From: Agathobaculum ammoniilyticum
GTDB taxonomy: Bacteria > Bacillota > Clostridia > Oscillospirales > Butyricicoccaceae
Length of the DNA: 64,000 bases
Direction of reading: 5' to 3'
Assembly (NCBI RefSeq): GCF_025567315.1
Contig: NZ_JAOQJE010000006.1
Location: 137,011 to 201,010 of the forward strand
Positions 1-7,770 of the stretch are shown here, one piece after another. Position 1 is the stretch's first letter. Every line of letters begins with the position of its first letter. The notes under the pieces were generated by a model, which saw only the letters and a list, made by a program, of their open reading frames with translations, was not told the DNA's origin and ran no database searches. A program made the position numbers and the translations under genes.

Positions 1-992
1 CGGTGCCGGAGGAGCGGCGGGGGTATCTGGACGGCATCCAGCCGGAAACCGCCGACGAGCTGGCAGGCTCGCTCGCGCGCCTGCTGGACAACGTATCGGA
101 GGACAGCCGCAGCGCGCTGCAGAACGCGGTACATAGCCTGGCGCGGGTAGCGGTCGTGATCCTGCTCACCGCGATGGCGCGCGGCTTTTCCGCGGCGGCG
201 GGCGGCGAAGCGGACGCATGGATCGATATGGCGGGCGCCCTCGGCTGCGCTGCCGTGTTGCTGCAGGACTTTTCCGGCGTGCTGTCGCTCTGCCGCGATA
301 CGCTGGAGCAGATCAGCCTGTTTTCCGGCACGCTGCAGCCGGTGTTGGCAGCCGCGCTGTCGGCCGGCGGCAGCGCCGCGACCGCCACCGTGCTGCAGGT
401 GGCGACGATGGTGGTGTTCGACCTTGTTATCCGCCTGATCCATACGCTGATGGTGCCGGCGGCCTGTGCGTATCTTGCGATCACCGCAGTGGACGCGGCG
501 ACCGGCAACGGCATGCTGCGCGGCCTCGCGGACGGGATCAAGAGCCTGACCTCGGGTGCGCTCAAGCTCATTTTGACGCTATTTACCGCATACCTTACCA
601 TAGCGGGGAGCGTTTCGGGCAGCGTGGACAGGATGGCGCTGAAAACGGCGAAGTTTGCCGTGTCGGGCGTGGTGCCTGTGGTGGGGGGCGTGATCTCGGA
701 CGCGACCGAGACGGTGCTGTCCGGCGCGTCGCTGCTCAAAAATTCGATCGGCGTGTTCGGGATGCTGTGCGTCACGGCTATCTGCCTGGTGCCGTTCCTG
801 CGCGCGGGCGCGAGCTACCTGTGCTATAAGGCGGGGGCGGCCGTGCTGTCGCCGCTGTGCTCGGGCAGCCTGCGGCAGCTTTTGGAGGGGGTAGGCACGG
901 GCTTCGGCCTGCTGCTCGGCATGCTCAGCACCTGCTGCCTGATCTTGTATTTGGAGCTGGTATATGTGGTTGCTATGGTGAAGCCGATATGA
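1..992 (+). CDS. spoIIIAE: Stage III sporulation protein AE (5' end outside window)
   Basis: This is the C-terminal 330 or so residues of SpoIIIAE; the family is about 390-400 residues, so the start lies upstream of the window. The frame is already open at base 1. Several long hydrophobic stretches (for example around residues 45-65, 110-165, 180-205 and 245-325) fit the polytopic membrane protein of the SpoIIIA-SpoIIQ channel, which links the mother cell to the forespore during engulfment. It overlaps spoIIIAF by four bases, and AF, AG and AH follow in order, which fixes the identity. In Bacillus the operon is read by SigE in the mother cell; its promoter would be outside this window. Confidence 0.93.
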   Translation, partial: VPEERRGYLDGIQPETADELAGSLARLLDNVSEDSRSALQNAVHSLARVAVVILLTAMARGFSAAAGGEADAWIDMAGALGCAAVLLQDFSGVLSLCRDTLEQISLFSGTLQPVLAAALSAGGSAATATVLQVATMVVFDLVIRLIHTLMVPAACAYLAITAVDAATGNGMLRGLADGIKSLTSGALKLILTLFTAYLTIAGSVSGSVDRMALKTAKFAVSGVVPVVGGVISDATETVLSGASLLKNSIGVFGMLCVTAICLVPFLRAGASYLCYKAGAAVLSPLCSGSLRQLLEGVGTGFGLLLGMLSTCCLILYLELVYVVAMVKPI

Positions 993-1465
993 CCGAATTA
1001 TTTCAGACAATTTTGATGCGCGTCACACTGGCGGGCGTAGCCTCGGCGGTTGCGCTGCGCATGGTGGGCGGCGGGGCGCTGCGGGAGATCATCAAGGCTG
1101 CGGCGGGTCTGCTGATGCTGCTGGCGCTGCTGCAGCCGCTCTCCGGCCTGCGCACCGCCGCGTGGGATGGCTGGGGCGTGCCGTCCCAGGAGGATATCGC
1201 TGCAATCCAGGAGCAAAACACCCAGACCACCATGAGTACGGTCGCGGCCAGCATCGCGGAGATGGTGGAGCAGCGCACGCAAAAAGAGGGCTTCGACTGT
1301 ACGGTCGATGTGACCATGGCAAACGATGAAAACGGGATTTTGCAGGTGGACCGCGTGACCGTATATTACGGCGGGCGGGACGCGGCGCGCCTGGAAGAGC
1401 TGCGCGCGATTCTGACCGAGGAGTGCGGGGTGCCGGAGGAAAGGCAGGAGATGATTGCAAGATGA
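989..1465 (+). CDS. spoIIIAF: Stage III sporulation protein AF
   Basis: A 158-residue protein starting at the ATG that overlaps the spoIIIAE stop. Two hydrophobic segments near the N terminus (about residues 8-28 and 33-50) are followed by a soluble domain, the normal SpoIIIAF layout. The frame stays open upstream to 857, but that part overlaps spoIIIAE and there is no reason to use it. Its stop overlaps the spoIIIAG start by four bases. It is a component of the SpoIIIA-SpoIIQ transenvelope complex. Confidence 0.9.
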   Translation: MTELFQTILMRVTLAGVASAVALRMVGGGALREIIKAAAGLLMLLALLQPLSGLRTAAWDGWGVPSQEDIAAIQEQNTQTTMSTVAASIAEMVEQRTQKEGFDCTVDVTMANDENGILQVDRVTVYYGGRDAARLEELRAILTEECGVPEERQEMIAR

Positions 1466-2013
1466 AAAAACCAGAGCTGGCATGGCTGAAAGACCTGGGG
1501 GAGAAGCTGCGGCCGCTGGCGCACCGGTATCGGGCGGTCCTGATCGTGCTGCTGGCGGGGATGCTGCTGCTTGCCTCCGGTGGGTGGTTCGGCGGGGGGG
1601 AGGAGCAGGCCGCGGCGCAGACCGGACAGCCGGAGACGGCGGGATTCGACCTGGCCGTGTTTGAGCAGGACCTGAACGAAAAACTTGCGGCGATCGAGGG
1701 TGTGGGGCGGGTGGAACTGATGCTGTCGCTCGACCAGACCGAGGAGGCGGTATATGCTGTGAACACCCGCCAGACGAGGAACGGCGACGCAGGACAAAGC
1801 TATGAAAGCGATCTGACCGTTGTATCAGACGGAAGCTACGGCGAAAAGCCGGTGACGGTAAAAAGCCTGCTGCCGACGTTCCGTGGCGCGGTCGTCCTGT
1901 GCGACGGCGCGGACAACGCGCAGGTGCGCCTTGCAGTGACGCAGGCGGTCGGTACCGTATGCGGCATCGGCTCGGACAAAGTTACGGTTCTGAAAATGGC
2001 GGCGGGAACATAA
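1462..2013 (+). CDS. spoIIIAG: Stage III sporulation protein AG
   Basis: A 183-residue protein with a short cytoplasmic N terminus, one transmembrane helix at about residues 25-42 (VLIVLLAGMLLLASG) and an extracytoplasmic domain. SpoIIIAG forms the large ring of the SpoIIIA channel through a ring-building motif. The segment EGVGRVELMLSLD around residue 75 matches the conserved start of the RBM fold. The ATG start at 1462 overlaps the spoIIIAF stop; an upstream in-frame start at 1423 would lie inside spoIIIAF and is rejected. Confidence 0.92.
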   Translation: MKKPELAWLKDLGEKLRPLAHRYRAVLIVLLAGMLLLASGGWFGGGEEQAAAQTGQPETAGFDLAVFEQDLNEKLAAIEGVGRVELMLSLDQTEEAVYAVNTRQTRNGDAGQSYESDLTVVSDGSYGEKPVTVKSLLPTFRGAVVLCDGADNAQVRLAVTQAVGTVCGIGSDKVTVLKMAAGT

Positions 2014-2047
2014 AACATAATAACCATGTACAGGAGGGCGAGCAGTC

Positions 2048-2569
2048 ATGAAAAAAATCAAGAAACGCGGGGCAATATACGGAGTGATCGCGCTGCTGCT
2101 TTGCGTTGCGGTCTACCTCAACTGGAGCTACATCGATGCGCCGGAGGACCTGCTGGTCGCGGAACAGACCGATCCGGAGGACGCGGCGGCAAGCGCGCAA
2201 GGCGCGGCGGACGGGACGGATTACTTCGCGGCCTCGCGTCTGACCCGCGAGCAGGCGAGGGATGAGGCGGTCAGCACGCTCAAGGAGCTGAGCGAGAGCG
2301 AGGAAGCCGACCAGACCGCGAAGGACGAGGCGGCGGCACAGATCTCCGCGCTGGCCGAGGACTCCGTGGCCGAGGCGAACATCGAGAGCCTGATCCGCGC
2401 GAAAGGGTACGAGGATGCGGTTGTGATGATTGGGGACGACAGCGTAAACGCGGTCGTCGCGCCGCCGGAGGGCGGCCTGCAGGCCGAGGACGTTACGGTC
2501 ATCAAGGACATCATTATCTCCGAGACCGGCATGTCGGCCGGCCAGATCAAGATTGTCGAGGCGGCCTGA
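2048..2569 (+). CDS. spoIIIAH: Stage III sporulation protein AH
   Basis: A 173-residue protein with one N-terminal membrane anchor (residues 10-25) and an extracytoplasmic YscJ/FliF-like domain. SpoIIIAH projects into the intermembrane space and binds SpoIIQ from the forespore. The anchor is followed by an acidic low-complexity linker (about residues 35-60) and a globular end with VTVIKDIIISETGMSAGQIK. A GGAGG-like ribosome site (AGGAGGGCGAG) lies just upstream. It is the last spoIIIA gene, 34 bases after AG. Confidence 0.92.
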   Translation: MKKIKKRGAIYGVIALLLCVAVYLNWSYIDAPEDLLVAEQTDPEDAAASAQGAADGTDYFAASRLTREQARDEAVSTLKELSESEEADQTAKDEAAAQISALAEDSVAEANIESLIRAKGYEDAVVMIGDDSVNAVVAPPEGGLQAEDVTVIKDIIISETGMSAGQIKIVEAA

Positions 2570-2602
2570 TCGGTATTTTCTCTTTCTTTTTTGCCAAAAC
2601 TG

Positions 2603-2611
2603 TGTTATAAT
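2603..2611 (+). promoter_or_regulatory. Extended -10 promoter upstream of the Asp23 gene
   Basis: TGTTATAAT is a perfect extended -10 (TGn-TATAAT) in the gap after spoIIIAH. The -35 region 17 bases upstream (TTTCTT) is weak. It would give the Asp23 gene vegetative transcription separate from the spoIIIA operon. Confidence 0.6.
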
Positions 2612-2634
2612 CCGTAAAAAGGAGAGTGAACAGT

Positions 2635-3048
2635 ATGGCGGATCATAAGGAGTACTGGTCAACCGAGGACGACCAGGGCTGCATTCGTATTTCTGAAGAC
2701 GTTGTCGCTTCGATCGCCGCGCTTGCCGCCTCGGAAACGGAAGGCGTAAGCGGACTGTATTCCAGCCTGACAAGCGATATCGTCAGCTTTTTGAGCAAGA
2801 AAAACATTTCCAAGGGCGTTCGCATCGAGATCGGCGAGGAAGGGACGGTCCGGATCGAGATTGGCTTCCTTGCGCTGTTCGGCCACAACATCTGCGATGT
2901 GGCAAAGCAGGTGCAGCAGCACGTCAAAGCTTCGGTGGAATCCATGACCGGCCTCAAAGTTACCGAGGTCAATATCCACGTCGGCGGCGTGACGTTCGCG
3001 CCCGCGCCGGCGGCGGAGGAGCCGGCGGCCGGACAGGAGCAGGGCTGA
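2635..3048 (+). CDS. Asp23/Gls24 family envelope stress response protein
   Basis: A 137-residue protein matching the Asp23/Gls24 (YqhY-like) family: a central ISEDVVASIAALAASETEGV motif (residues 20-40) and a C-terminal LKVTEVNIHVGGVTF strand. In Firmicutes YqhY is commonly encoded near accB-accC and nusB and is linked to control of acetyl-CoA carboxylase; here it sits between spoIIIAH and nusB. The ATG at 2635 is preferred over the GTG at 2626 because AAGGAG at 2619-2624 is correctly spaced for it. The C terminus is an Ala/Pro/Glu-rich tail. Confidence 0.88.
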   Translation: MADHKEYWSTEDDQGCIRISEDVVASIAALAASETEGVSGLYSSLTSDIVSFLSKKNISKGVRIEIGEEGTVRIEIGFLALFGHNICDVAKQVQQHVKASVESMTGLKVTEVNIHVGGVTFAPAPAAEEPAAGQEQG

Positions 3049-3062
3049 AACGGATAGGGAGA

Positions 3063-3095
3063 GCGGCATGGCGGCGGCCATGCCGCTTTTGTTTT
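3063..3095 (+). terminator. Rho-independent terminator after the Asp23 gene
   Basis: A perfect 10-bp stem (GCGGCATGGC with GCCATGCCGC) with a 4-base loop, followed by TTTTGTTTT. Confidence 0.9.
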
Positions 3096-3128
3096 GCCAA
3101 ATCCTCCCGCTTTTCATGGAATATCGGC

Positions 3129-3157
3129 TTGAAATTTTGGCGAAAATAGGATAAAAT
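3129..3157 (+). promoter_or_regulatory. Vegetative promoter for the nusB operon
   Basis: TTGAAA and TAAAAT separated by 17 bases, 37 bases before the nusB GTG start and after a terminator. It probably drives the nusB-xseA-xseB-ispA run. Confidence 0.8.
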
Positions 3158-3193
3158 AGGTCGTATTCAGAAATATAGGAGGAGCTTGCCGCC

Positions 3194-3670
3194 GTGAGCA
3201 GAACAAAAGCGAGAGAGATTGCCCTGCATCTGATTTTTGAGATGGGGTTTCAGCAGTTTGAGGATGAAAATCTGAACAACCGCCTGGACGAGAGCATCAT
3301 GGCCTCGATCAGCGGGGATATCGCGCTGTATGCGGGCAAGCTGTCCGACCAGCAGACGCAGTACATCCGGTCGGTGGTCAAGGGCGTTGCCGGCAGTCTG
3401 GAGGAGCTGGACCGCACGATCGAAGCCTATTCCAAGGGATGGAAGCTGAACCGCCTGTCGCGCATGACCTCAGCGGTGCTGCGCCTGGCGATCTATGAGA
3501 TGCGCTATGTGGACGATGTGCCGGTCGGCGCGGCGATCAACGAGGCGGTCGAGCTGGCGAAGGTGTACGATACGGACGAAGCGGCCGCGTTCGTCAACGG
3601 CGTACTCGGCTCGGTGGCGCGCGCGGAGTTTCCGGACAAGCCCGCGGCGCTGGAGACGGCCGATGCCTGA
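3194..3670 (+). CDS. nusB: Transcription antitermination factor NusB
   Basis: A 158-residue protein with the all-helical NusB fold: N-terminal SRTKAREIALHLIFEMGFQ and the C-terminal signature PVGAAINEAVELAKVYDTD...AAFVNGVLG. NusB binds boxA RNA with S10 (NusE) and supports antitermination of rRNA operons. It starts at GTG 3194 after GGAGG at about 3178. It overlaps the next gene by 8 bases. The length is slightly above the typical 130-150. Confidence 0.95.
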   Translation: MSRTKAREIALHLIFEMGFQQFEDENLNNRLDESIMASISGDIALYAGKLSDQQTQYIRSVVKGVAGSLEELDRTIEAYSKGWKLNRLSRMTSAVLRLAIYEMRYVDDVPVGAAINEAVELAKVYDTDEAAAFVNGVLGSVARAEFPDKPAALETADA

Positions 3671-4601
3671 GCGCTTCCTAGGGATCGACACCTCGAATTA
3701 CCGCACCTCGGCGGCGGTTTATGATGCGTCGTCGGGCGCGTGGCGCAACGAGGGCGGTCTGCTGTCCGTGCCGGAGGGCGCGATCGGCCTGCGTCAGTCG
3801 GACGCGCTGTTCCAGCATACCGTGCGTCTGCATGAGAAGATCGGGTCCCTGCCGTCAGGAGAAGTGCGCGCCATCGGCGTGAGCACCCGCCCGCGCGCGG
3901 TCGAGGGCTCGTATATGCCCTGCTTTCTGGCGGGGGAGAGCGTCGCGCGCAGCGCGGCGCATTTGCTATCTGTGCCGCTTTTTGCAGTCTCGCATCAGCA
4001 GGGGCATATCGCGGCGGCCGCGCTGAGCGCGGGCAGGCTCGACCTGTTGGATGGGAGCCTGCTTGCGTGGCACCTGTCCGGCGGGACGAGCGAGCTGCTG
4101 CTGGTGCGGCAGGGGGAGGATGGACTGCCGGGCTGCACCTGCGTCGGCGGCACGACTGACCTTGCCGCTGGCCAGTTCATCGACCGGACCGGCGCGCTGC
4201 TCGGCCTGCCATTCCCGTCGGGTGCGGCGCTGGACAAGCTGGCGCTGCAGGCGCGGCCGGAAAAGGGTTTTGCGCCAAAGGTGGCGGATAGCCGCTTTTC
4301 CCTTTCCGGTATGCAGAACCAGGTGGAAAATAGGCAAAAGGCTGCGGAGCCTGCGCAGCTCGCGCGCTTTGCGCTGGAAACGGTCGCAAACGCGGTCGTC
4401 AAAGCGTCCGACCAGGCGGTGCGGCGGTACGGCGGCCCGATTTTGTGCGCGGGCGGCGTGATGGCGAGCGAGGTCATCCGCGCGCGGATGCGGGAGGCGT
4501 TCGGGGACGCGGTATATTTCGCTGAGCCGGCATTGTCGGGCGACAACGCGGTCGGCGCGGCCGTACTCGCCTCGCGGCTGTATGAAAGGATGAAAACGTG
4601 A
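3663..4601 (+). CDS. TsaD/Gcp-like (peptidase M22 family) paralogue
   Basis: A 312-residue ASKHA-fold protein starting RFLGIDTSNYRTSAAVYD, clearly of the TsaD/Gcp (M22) family. The family metal-binding H-x3-H is present as HQQGHI (about residue 110), against HxEGH/HMEAH in true TsaD, and the nucleotide-binding LSGGTSELLL is clear. The second half is shorter than in TsaD, and the gene sits between nusB and xseA, not with tsaB/tsaE. It is therefore probably the clostridial paralogue often labelled O-sialoglycoprotein endopeptidase, not the t6A synthase itself. It overlaps nusB and xseA at either end. The molecular function is not established. Confidence 0.75.
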   Translation: MPERFLGIDTSNYRTSAAVYDASSGAWRNEGGLLSVPEGAIGLRQSDALFQHTVRLHEKIGSLPSGEVRAIGVSTRPRAVEGSYMPCFLAGESVARSAAHLLSVPLFAVSHQQGHIAAAALSAGRLDLLDGSLLAWHLSGGTSELLLVRQGEDGLPGCTCVGGTTDLAAGQFIDRTGALLGLPFPSGAALDKLALQARPEKGFAPKVADSRFSLSGMQNQVENRQKAAEPAQLARFALETVANAVVKASDQAVRRYGGPILCAGGVMASEVIRARMREAFGDAVYFAEPALSGDNAVGAAVLASRLYERMKT

Positions 4602-5872
4602 GCACCATCTATTCCGTAACCCAACTGAACAACGAGATCAAGGAACTGCTCGACGCGGTACCCGGCTACCGCAGCCTGCTGGTGCAGGGCGAGATCTCCA
4701 ACTATAAAGCGCATTCCTCCGGCCATCATTACCTGACGCTCAAGGACGAGGGCGCATCCATCAACGCGGTGCTGTTCCGGTCGGACGCGGCGCGGCTCAA
4801 GTTCCGCCTGCAGAACGGGATGAAGGTCATTGTGCGGGCGCGTGTCAGCTCGTTCCCGCGCACGGGCGCGGTGCAGCTCTATCTTTCCGAGGTCATACCG
4901 GACGGGGCGGGTGCGCTGAATCTGGCCTTTGAGCAGCTGAAAAACAAGCTGTATGCGGAAGGGCTGTTTGACGAGAGCCGTAAAAAGCCCATTCCGTCCT
5001 GCCCGCGGCACATTGCGCTGGTTACCTCTCCGACCGGTGCGGCTGTGCGCGATATGATCCGCATTCTGGGACGGCGCTGGCCGCTCGCCAAGGTCACGCT
5101 CTATCCCGCGCAGGTGCAGGGGCAGGGCGCGGCGGAAAGCATCGCCCGCGCGCTTGGGCTTGCCAACGCGGTGGGGGAGGCCGACGTTATCCTGTGCGGC
5201 CGTGGCGGCGGTTCGATGGAGGATCTGTGGGCGTTTAATGAAGAGGTCGTCGCGCGGGCGATCTTTTCCTCGGAAATACCTGTGATCTCGGCGGTCGGCC
5301 ACGAGCCGGACGTGACGATCGCGGACTTCGTGGCCGACCTGCGCGCGCCGACGCCATCGGGCGCGGCCGAGCTTGCGGTCCCCGACCGGACAGAGTATGC
5401 GCTTTCGGTCCGCGCGCTGCATACGCGGCTGCATACGGCTGCGCATAAGCTGCTGCAGGCAAAGGGGCAGCGCCTGGCGGGGCTGCAGGAGCGGCTCGCG
5501 CTGCGCACCCCCGCGCACTATATCGCGGAAAAGCGCCTGCTGCTCGACCAGATGGCCGACCGGCTGGGCGCCGCGCTGCCCGCGCGCCTGGGACGCGAGT
5601 CGCAGAAGCTGGCCGTGCTGCGGCAGCGCTTGGCCACGGCGGGACAGGGCGGCCTGCACAGGCGGCGCCTGCGCTTTACGCAAGCTGTGGCGACGCTCGA
5701 CGCGATCAGCCCGCTGCGCGTGCTGGCGCGCGGCTATGCGGTCGCGACGAAAGGGGCGCGCGGCGCGGTCGTCAGCGACGCGCGCACGCTCAAAGCAGGC
5801 GATACGCTGCGTATCCGGTTTGCCAAAGGCGCGGCGGACTGCCGCGTGACCGATATCAGGGAGGAATCATAG
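4598..5872 (+). CDS. xseA: Exodeoxyribonuclease VII large subunit
   Basis: A 424-residue XseA: N-terminal OB-fold (MSTIYSVTQLNNEIKELL, then VQGEISNYKAHSSGHHYLTLKD), a catalytic domain with PTGAAVRDMI, GRGGGSMEDLWAFN and AVGHEPDVTIADFVADLRAPTPS, and a long helical coiled-coil C terminus. With XseB it degrades single-stranded DNA to oligonucleotides in both directions. It is coupled to the upstream gene by an ATGA overlap and to xseB by a 1-base gap. Length is typical. Confidence 0.97.
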   Translation: MSTIYSVTQLNNEIKELLDAVPGYRSLLVQGEISNYKAHSSGHHYLTLKDEGASINAVLFRSDAARLKFRLQNGMKVIVRARVSSFPRTGAVQLYLSEVIPDGAGALNLAFEQLKNKLYAEGLFDESRKKPIPSCPRHIALVTSPTGAAVRDMIRILGRRWPLAKVTLYPAQVQGQGAAESIARALGLANAVGEADVILCGRGGGSMEDLWAFNEEVVARAIFSSEIPVISAVGHEPDVTIADFVADLRAPTPSGAAELAVPDRTEYALSVRALHTRLHTAAHKLLQAKGQRLAGLQERLALRTPAHYIAEKRLLLDQMADRLGAALPARLGRESQKLAVLRQRLATAGQGGLHRRRLRFTQAVATLDAISPLRVLARGYAVATKGARGAVVSDARTLKAGDTLRIRFAKGAADCRVTDIREES

Positions 5873-5873
5873 C

Positions 5874-6110
5874 ATGGCTGAAAAAACGTTTGAAAACCAG
5901 ATGGAACGGCTGGAGGAGATCGTCCGCCTGCTGGAAAAGGGCGAGGCGCCGCTGAACGAGAGTATGAAGCTGTTCGAGGAGGGGACGAAGCTGTCCGCCG
6001 CGCTGGGCAGGCTGCTGGACAAGGCGGAACAGAAAGTGACCGTGATGCAGGAAACCGCGCAGGGCGAACTGACCGAACAGCCCTTTGACGCGGAGGAGGC
6101 GGCAAAATGA
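5874..6110 (+). CDS. xseB: Exodeoxyribonuclease VII small subunit
   Basis: A 78-residue helical protein with the family motif FENQMERLEEIVRLLEKGEA followed by LNESMKLFEEGTKL. It binds the large subunit encoded immediately upstream. A GGGAGGAATC ribosome site lies inside the end of xseA. The stop overlaps the ispA start by four bases. Confidence 0.95.
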   Translation: MAEKTFENQMERLEEIVRLLEKGEAPLNESMKLFEEGTKLSAALGRLLDKAEQKVTVMQETAQGELTEQPFDAEEAAK

Positions 6111-6991
6111 CGTTTTCCGAACAGATGAAGGCGGATGTCGCGCAGATCGAAGCCGCGCTGGCGCAATACCTTTCCCGCGAAACGGGCGAGGGCTACGACC
6201 GTATTTTTGAGGCCGCGAAATATTCGGCGCTGGCGGGCGGCAAGCGCCTGCGGCCGGTGATCGTGCTGGCATTCTGCCGCTTGTGCGGCGGAGAAGCGGA
6301 CAAGGCGATGCCGTTTGCCTGCGCGCTTGAGATGATCCACACCTATTCGCTCATCCACGACGATCTGCCCTGCATGGATGACGACGACCTGCGCCGCGGG
6401 CGTCCGACCTGCCATAAGGCGTTTGACGAGGCAACCGCCGTCCTTGCGGGCGACGGGCTGCTGACCGCTGCGTTTGAAACCGCCGCCGCCGCGAAGGGGC
6501 TTGACGCGGAAGCCGTGTTGCGGTGCGTGCGCATTCTGGGACGCGAGGCGGGTATGAATGGCATGATTGCGGGACAGGTGCTCGACCTGGGGGCGGAGCA
6601 CCGCCGGATATCGCTCGACGCGCTGAACCTGCTGCAAAGCCTCAAGACAGGGTGCCTGCTGCGCGCCGCGTGCGAGCTGGGCTGCACGGCGGCGGGCTGC
6701 ACCGACGCGCGCACGCTGGAAGCGGCGCGCGAATACGGCGAAAAGCTCGGGCTGGCGTTCCAGATTCAGGACGATATCCTGGATATCGAGGGTGATGCGC
6801 GGACGCTCGGTAAAACGACCGGCAAGGACGCGCGGGATGAAAAATCGACCTTTCCCGCTCTGCTTGGGCTGGAGGCGTGCCGCGCGCTCGCGGACCGGCT
6901 GACCGGGGAAGCGGTGGCGGCGCTCGACGGGCTTCCGGGGAACGGCTTTTTGACCGAGCTTGCGCGAAGCCTGACGGGCAGGGCAAACTAA
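6107..6991 (+). CDS. ispA: Farnesyl diphosphate synthase (polyprenyl synthetase)
   Basis: A 294-residue trans-prenyltransferase. The first Asp-rich motif is DDLPCMDDDDLRRGRPTCHK (about residue 84), the second FQIQDDILDIEGD (about residue 220), and GGKRLRP near residue 45 binds IPP. It makes C15 (possibly C20) diphosphate for undecaprenyl and quinone chains from IPP supplied by the MEP pathway, whose first enzyme Dxs is encoded just beyond the OLE RNA. This ispA-OLE-oapA-dxs order is the classical OLE locus. Confidence 0.96.
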   Translation: MTFSEQMKADVAQIEAALAQYLSRETGEGYDRIFEAAKYSALAGGKRLRPVIVLAFCRLCGGEADKAMPFACALEMIHTYSLIHDDLPCMDDDDLRRGRPTCHKAFDEATAVLAGDGLLTAAFETAAAAKGLDAEAVLRCVRILGREAGMNGMIAGQVLDLGAEHRRISLDALNLLQSLKTGCLLRAACELGCTAAGCTDARTLEAAREYGEKLGLAFQIQDDILDIEGDARTLGKTTGKDARDEKSTFPALLGLEACRALADRLTGEAVAALDGLPGNGFLTELARSLTGRAN

Positions 6992-7014
6992 ATGTGAATT
7001 TTTATGCGGTTTTC

Positions 7015-7043
7015 TTGAATAAGAGCTGTGTATGTGTTAAAAT
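7015..7043 (+). promoter_or_regulatory. Promoter of the OLE RNA
   Basis: TTGAAT (7015-7020) and TAAAAT (7038-7043) with a 17-base spacer, starting 24 bases after the ispA stop. It predicts a transcript start near 7050, so the RNA need not depend on read-through from ispA. Confidence 0.8.
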
Positions 7044-7049
7044 AACAAA

Positions 7050-7752
7050 TAAGTGGCGCAGTATCCTAGTCAGCGCATACGATTCCCAGGACGGGCCTAA
7101 AAATCCGTAGAAGGGCATATCGATGAAGTCTCTGGTGTTTGCTTCTTACGCCCAGTTTGGGGTGGATGCTGGAGGTTAAGGCTTGCGGGCGCGCTTCAAT
7201 GGCATGAAGTACCGACCCTCTCGCCGTGGAGACCTGTATGCGTGGGACACCTATAGCATCGCTTTGATTGATGGATGTTCTACGGTGCAGGATGAAACCT
7301 GTATTGCGGTGCGGCGTGACTGTGCGTGTTCTCCCGCCCGCCCCCTTTTGGGGGCGGGAAAATGGGCGGCGCACACAAGCAAAACGCTGTGTGCAGTGTA
7401 GCCTGCCTTGCGTGGCCATGGTGGATAGCGTATCCGCCCGCGGTTTCCCGGCCAGGAACGCCGCGGGAATTGACGGTTGAAACCATGTCTGCAAAAGAGG
7501 CTAAGAATCGTGTTGCCTGCAGTGGAAATCACCTAGGCTGTTCGCAAAGAGGCAGATCGAGGATTGCAGTGCGGACTCAGTGGCAATTCGGTCCCGGTGA
7601 TGGCAACATCCCGGCACGGACTTTAATGGGAAACCCCCACGACGGCGACGCGTGGCAGTCCGCGGGGAAAGCCAACCGAACCTCAAGCCGCAAGATTTAC
7701 TCGATCTGCCGCCACTTTTATCAAACAAGTTGCAAGCCGGAACCGGCTTTTT
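7050..7752 (+). ncRNA. ole: OLE RNA (ornate, large, extremophilic RNA)
   Basis: About 700 bases without a credible coding frame between ispA and a DUF21-like membrane protein gene followed by dxs. This is exactly the position described for OLE RNA in Bacillus halodurans and other Firmicutes. The stretch has its own promoter, ends in an intrinsic terminator, and has many short inverted repeats (for example a 9-bp stem at 7337-7358). OLE RNA forms a membrane-associated ribonucleoprotein with OapA and is linked to responses to cold, short-chain alcohols and Mg2+. Known OLE RNAs are about 610 nt, so this copy seems to carry extra peripheral sequence. Identity rests on synteny and lack of coding; a covariance-model score (Rfam RF01071) was not available. 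Ends are predicted. Confidence 0.87.
7734..7752 (+). terminator. Intrinsic terminator at the 3' end of the OLE RNA
   Basis: Stem AAGCCG with CGGCTT around a 4-base loop, then a five-T run, immediately before the oapA ribosome site. The T run is short, so partial read-through into oapA is likely. Confidence 0.65.
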
Positions 7753-7770
7753 AATTAAGGAGTAGTGGGA

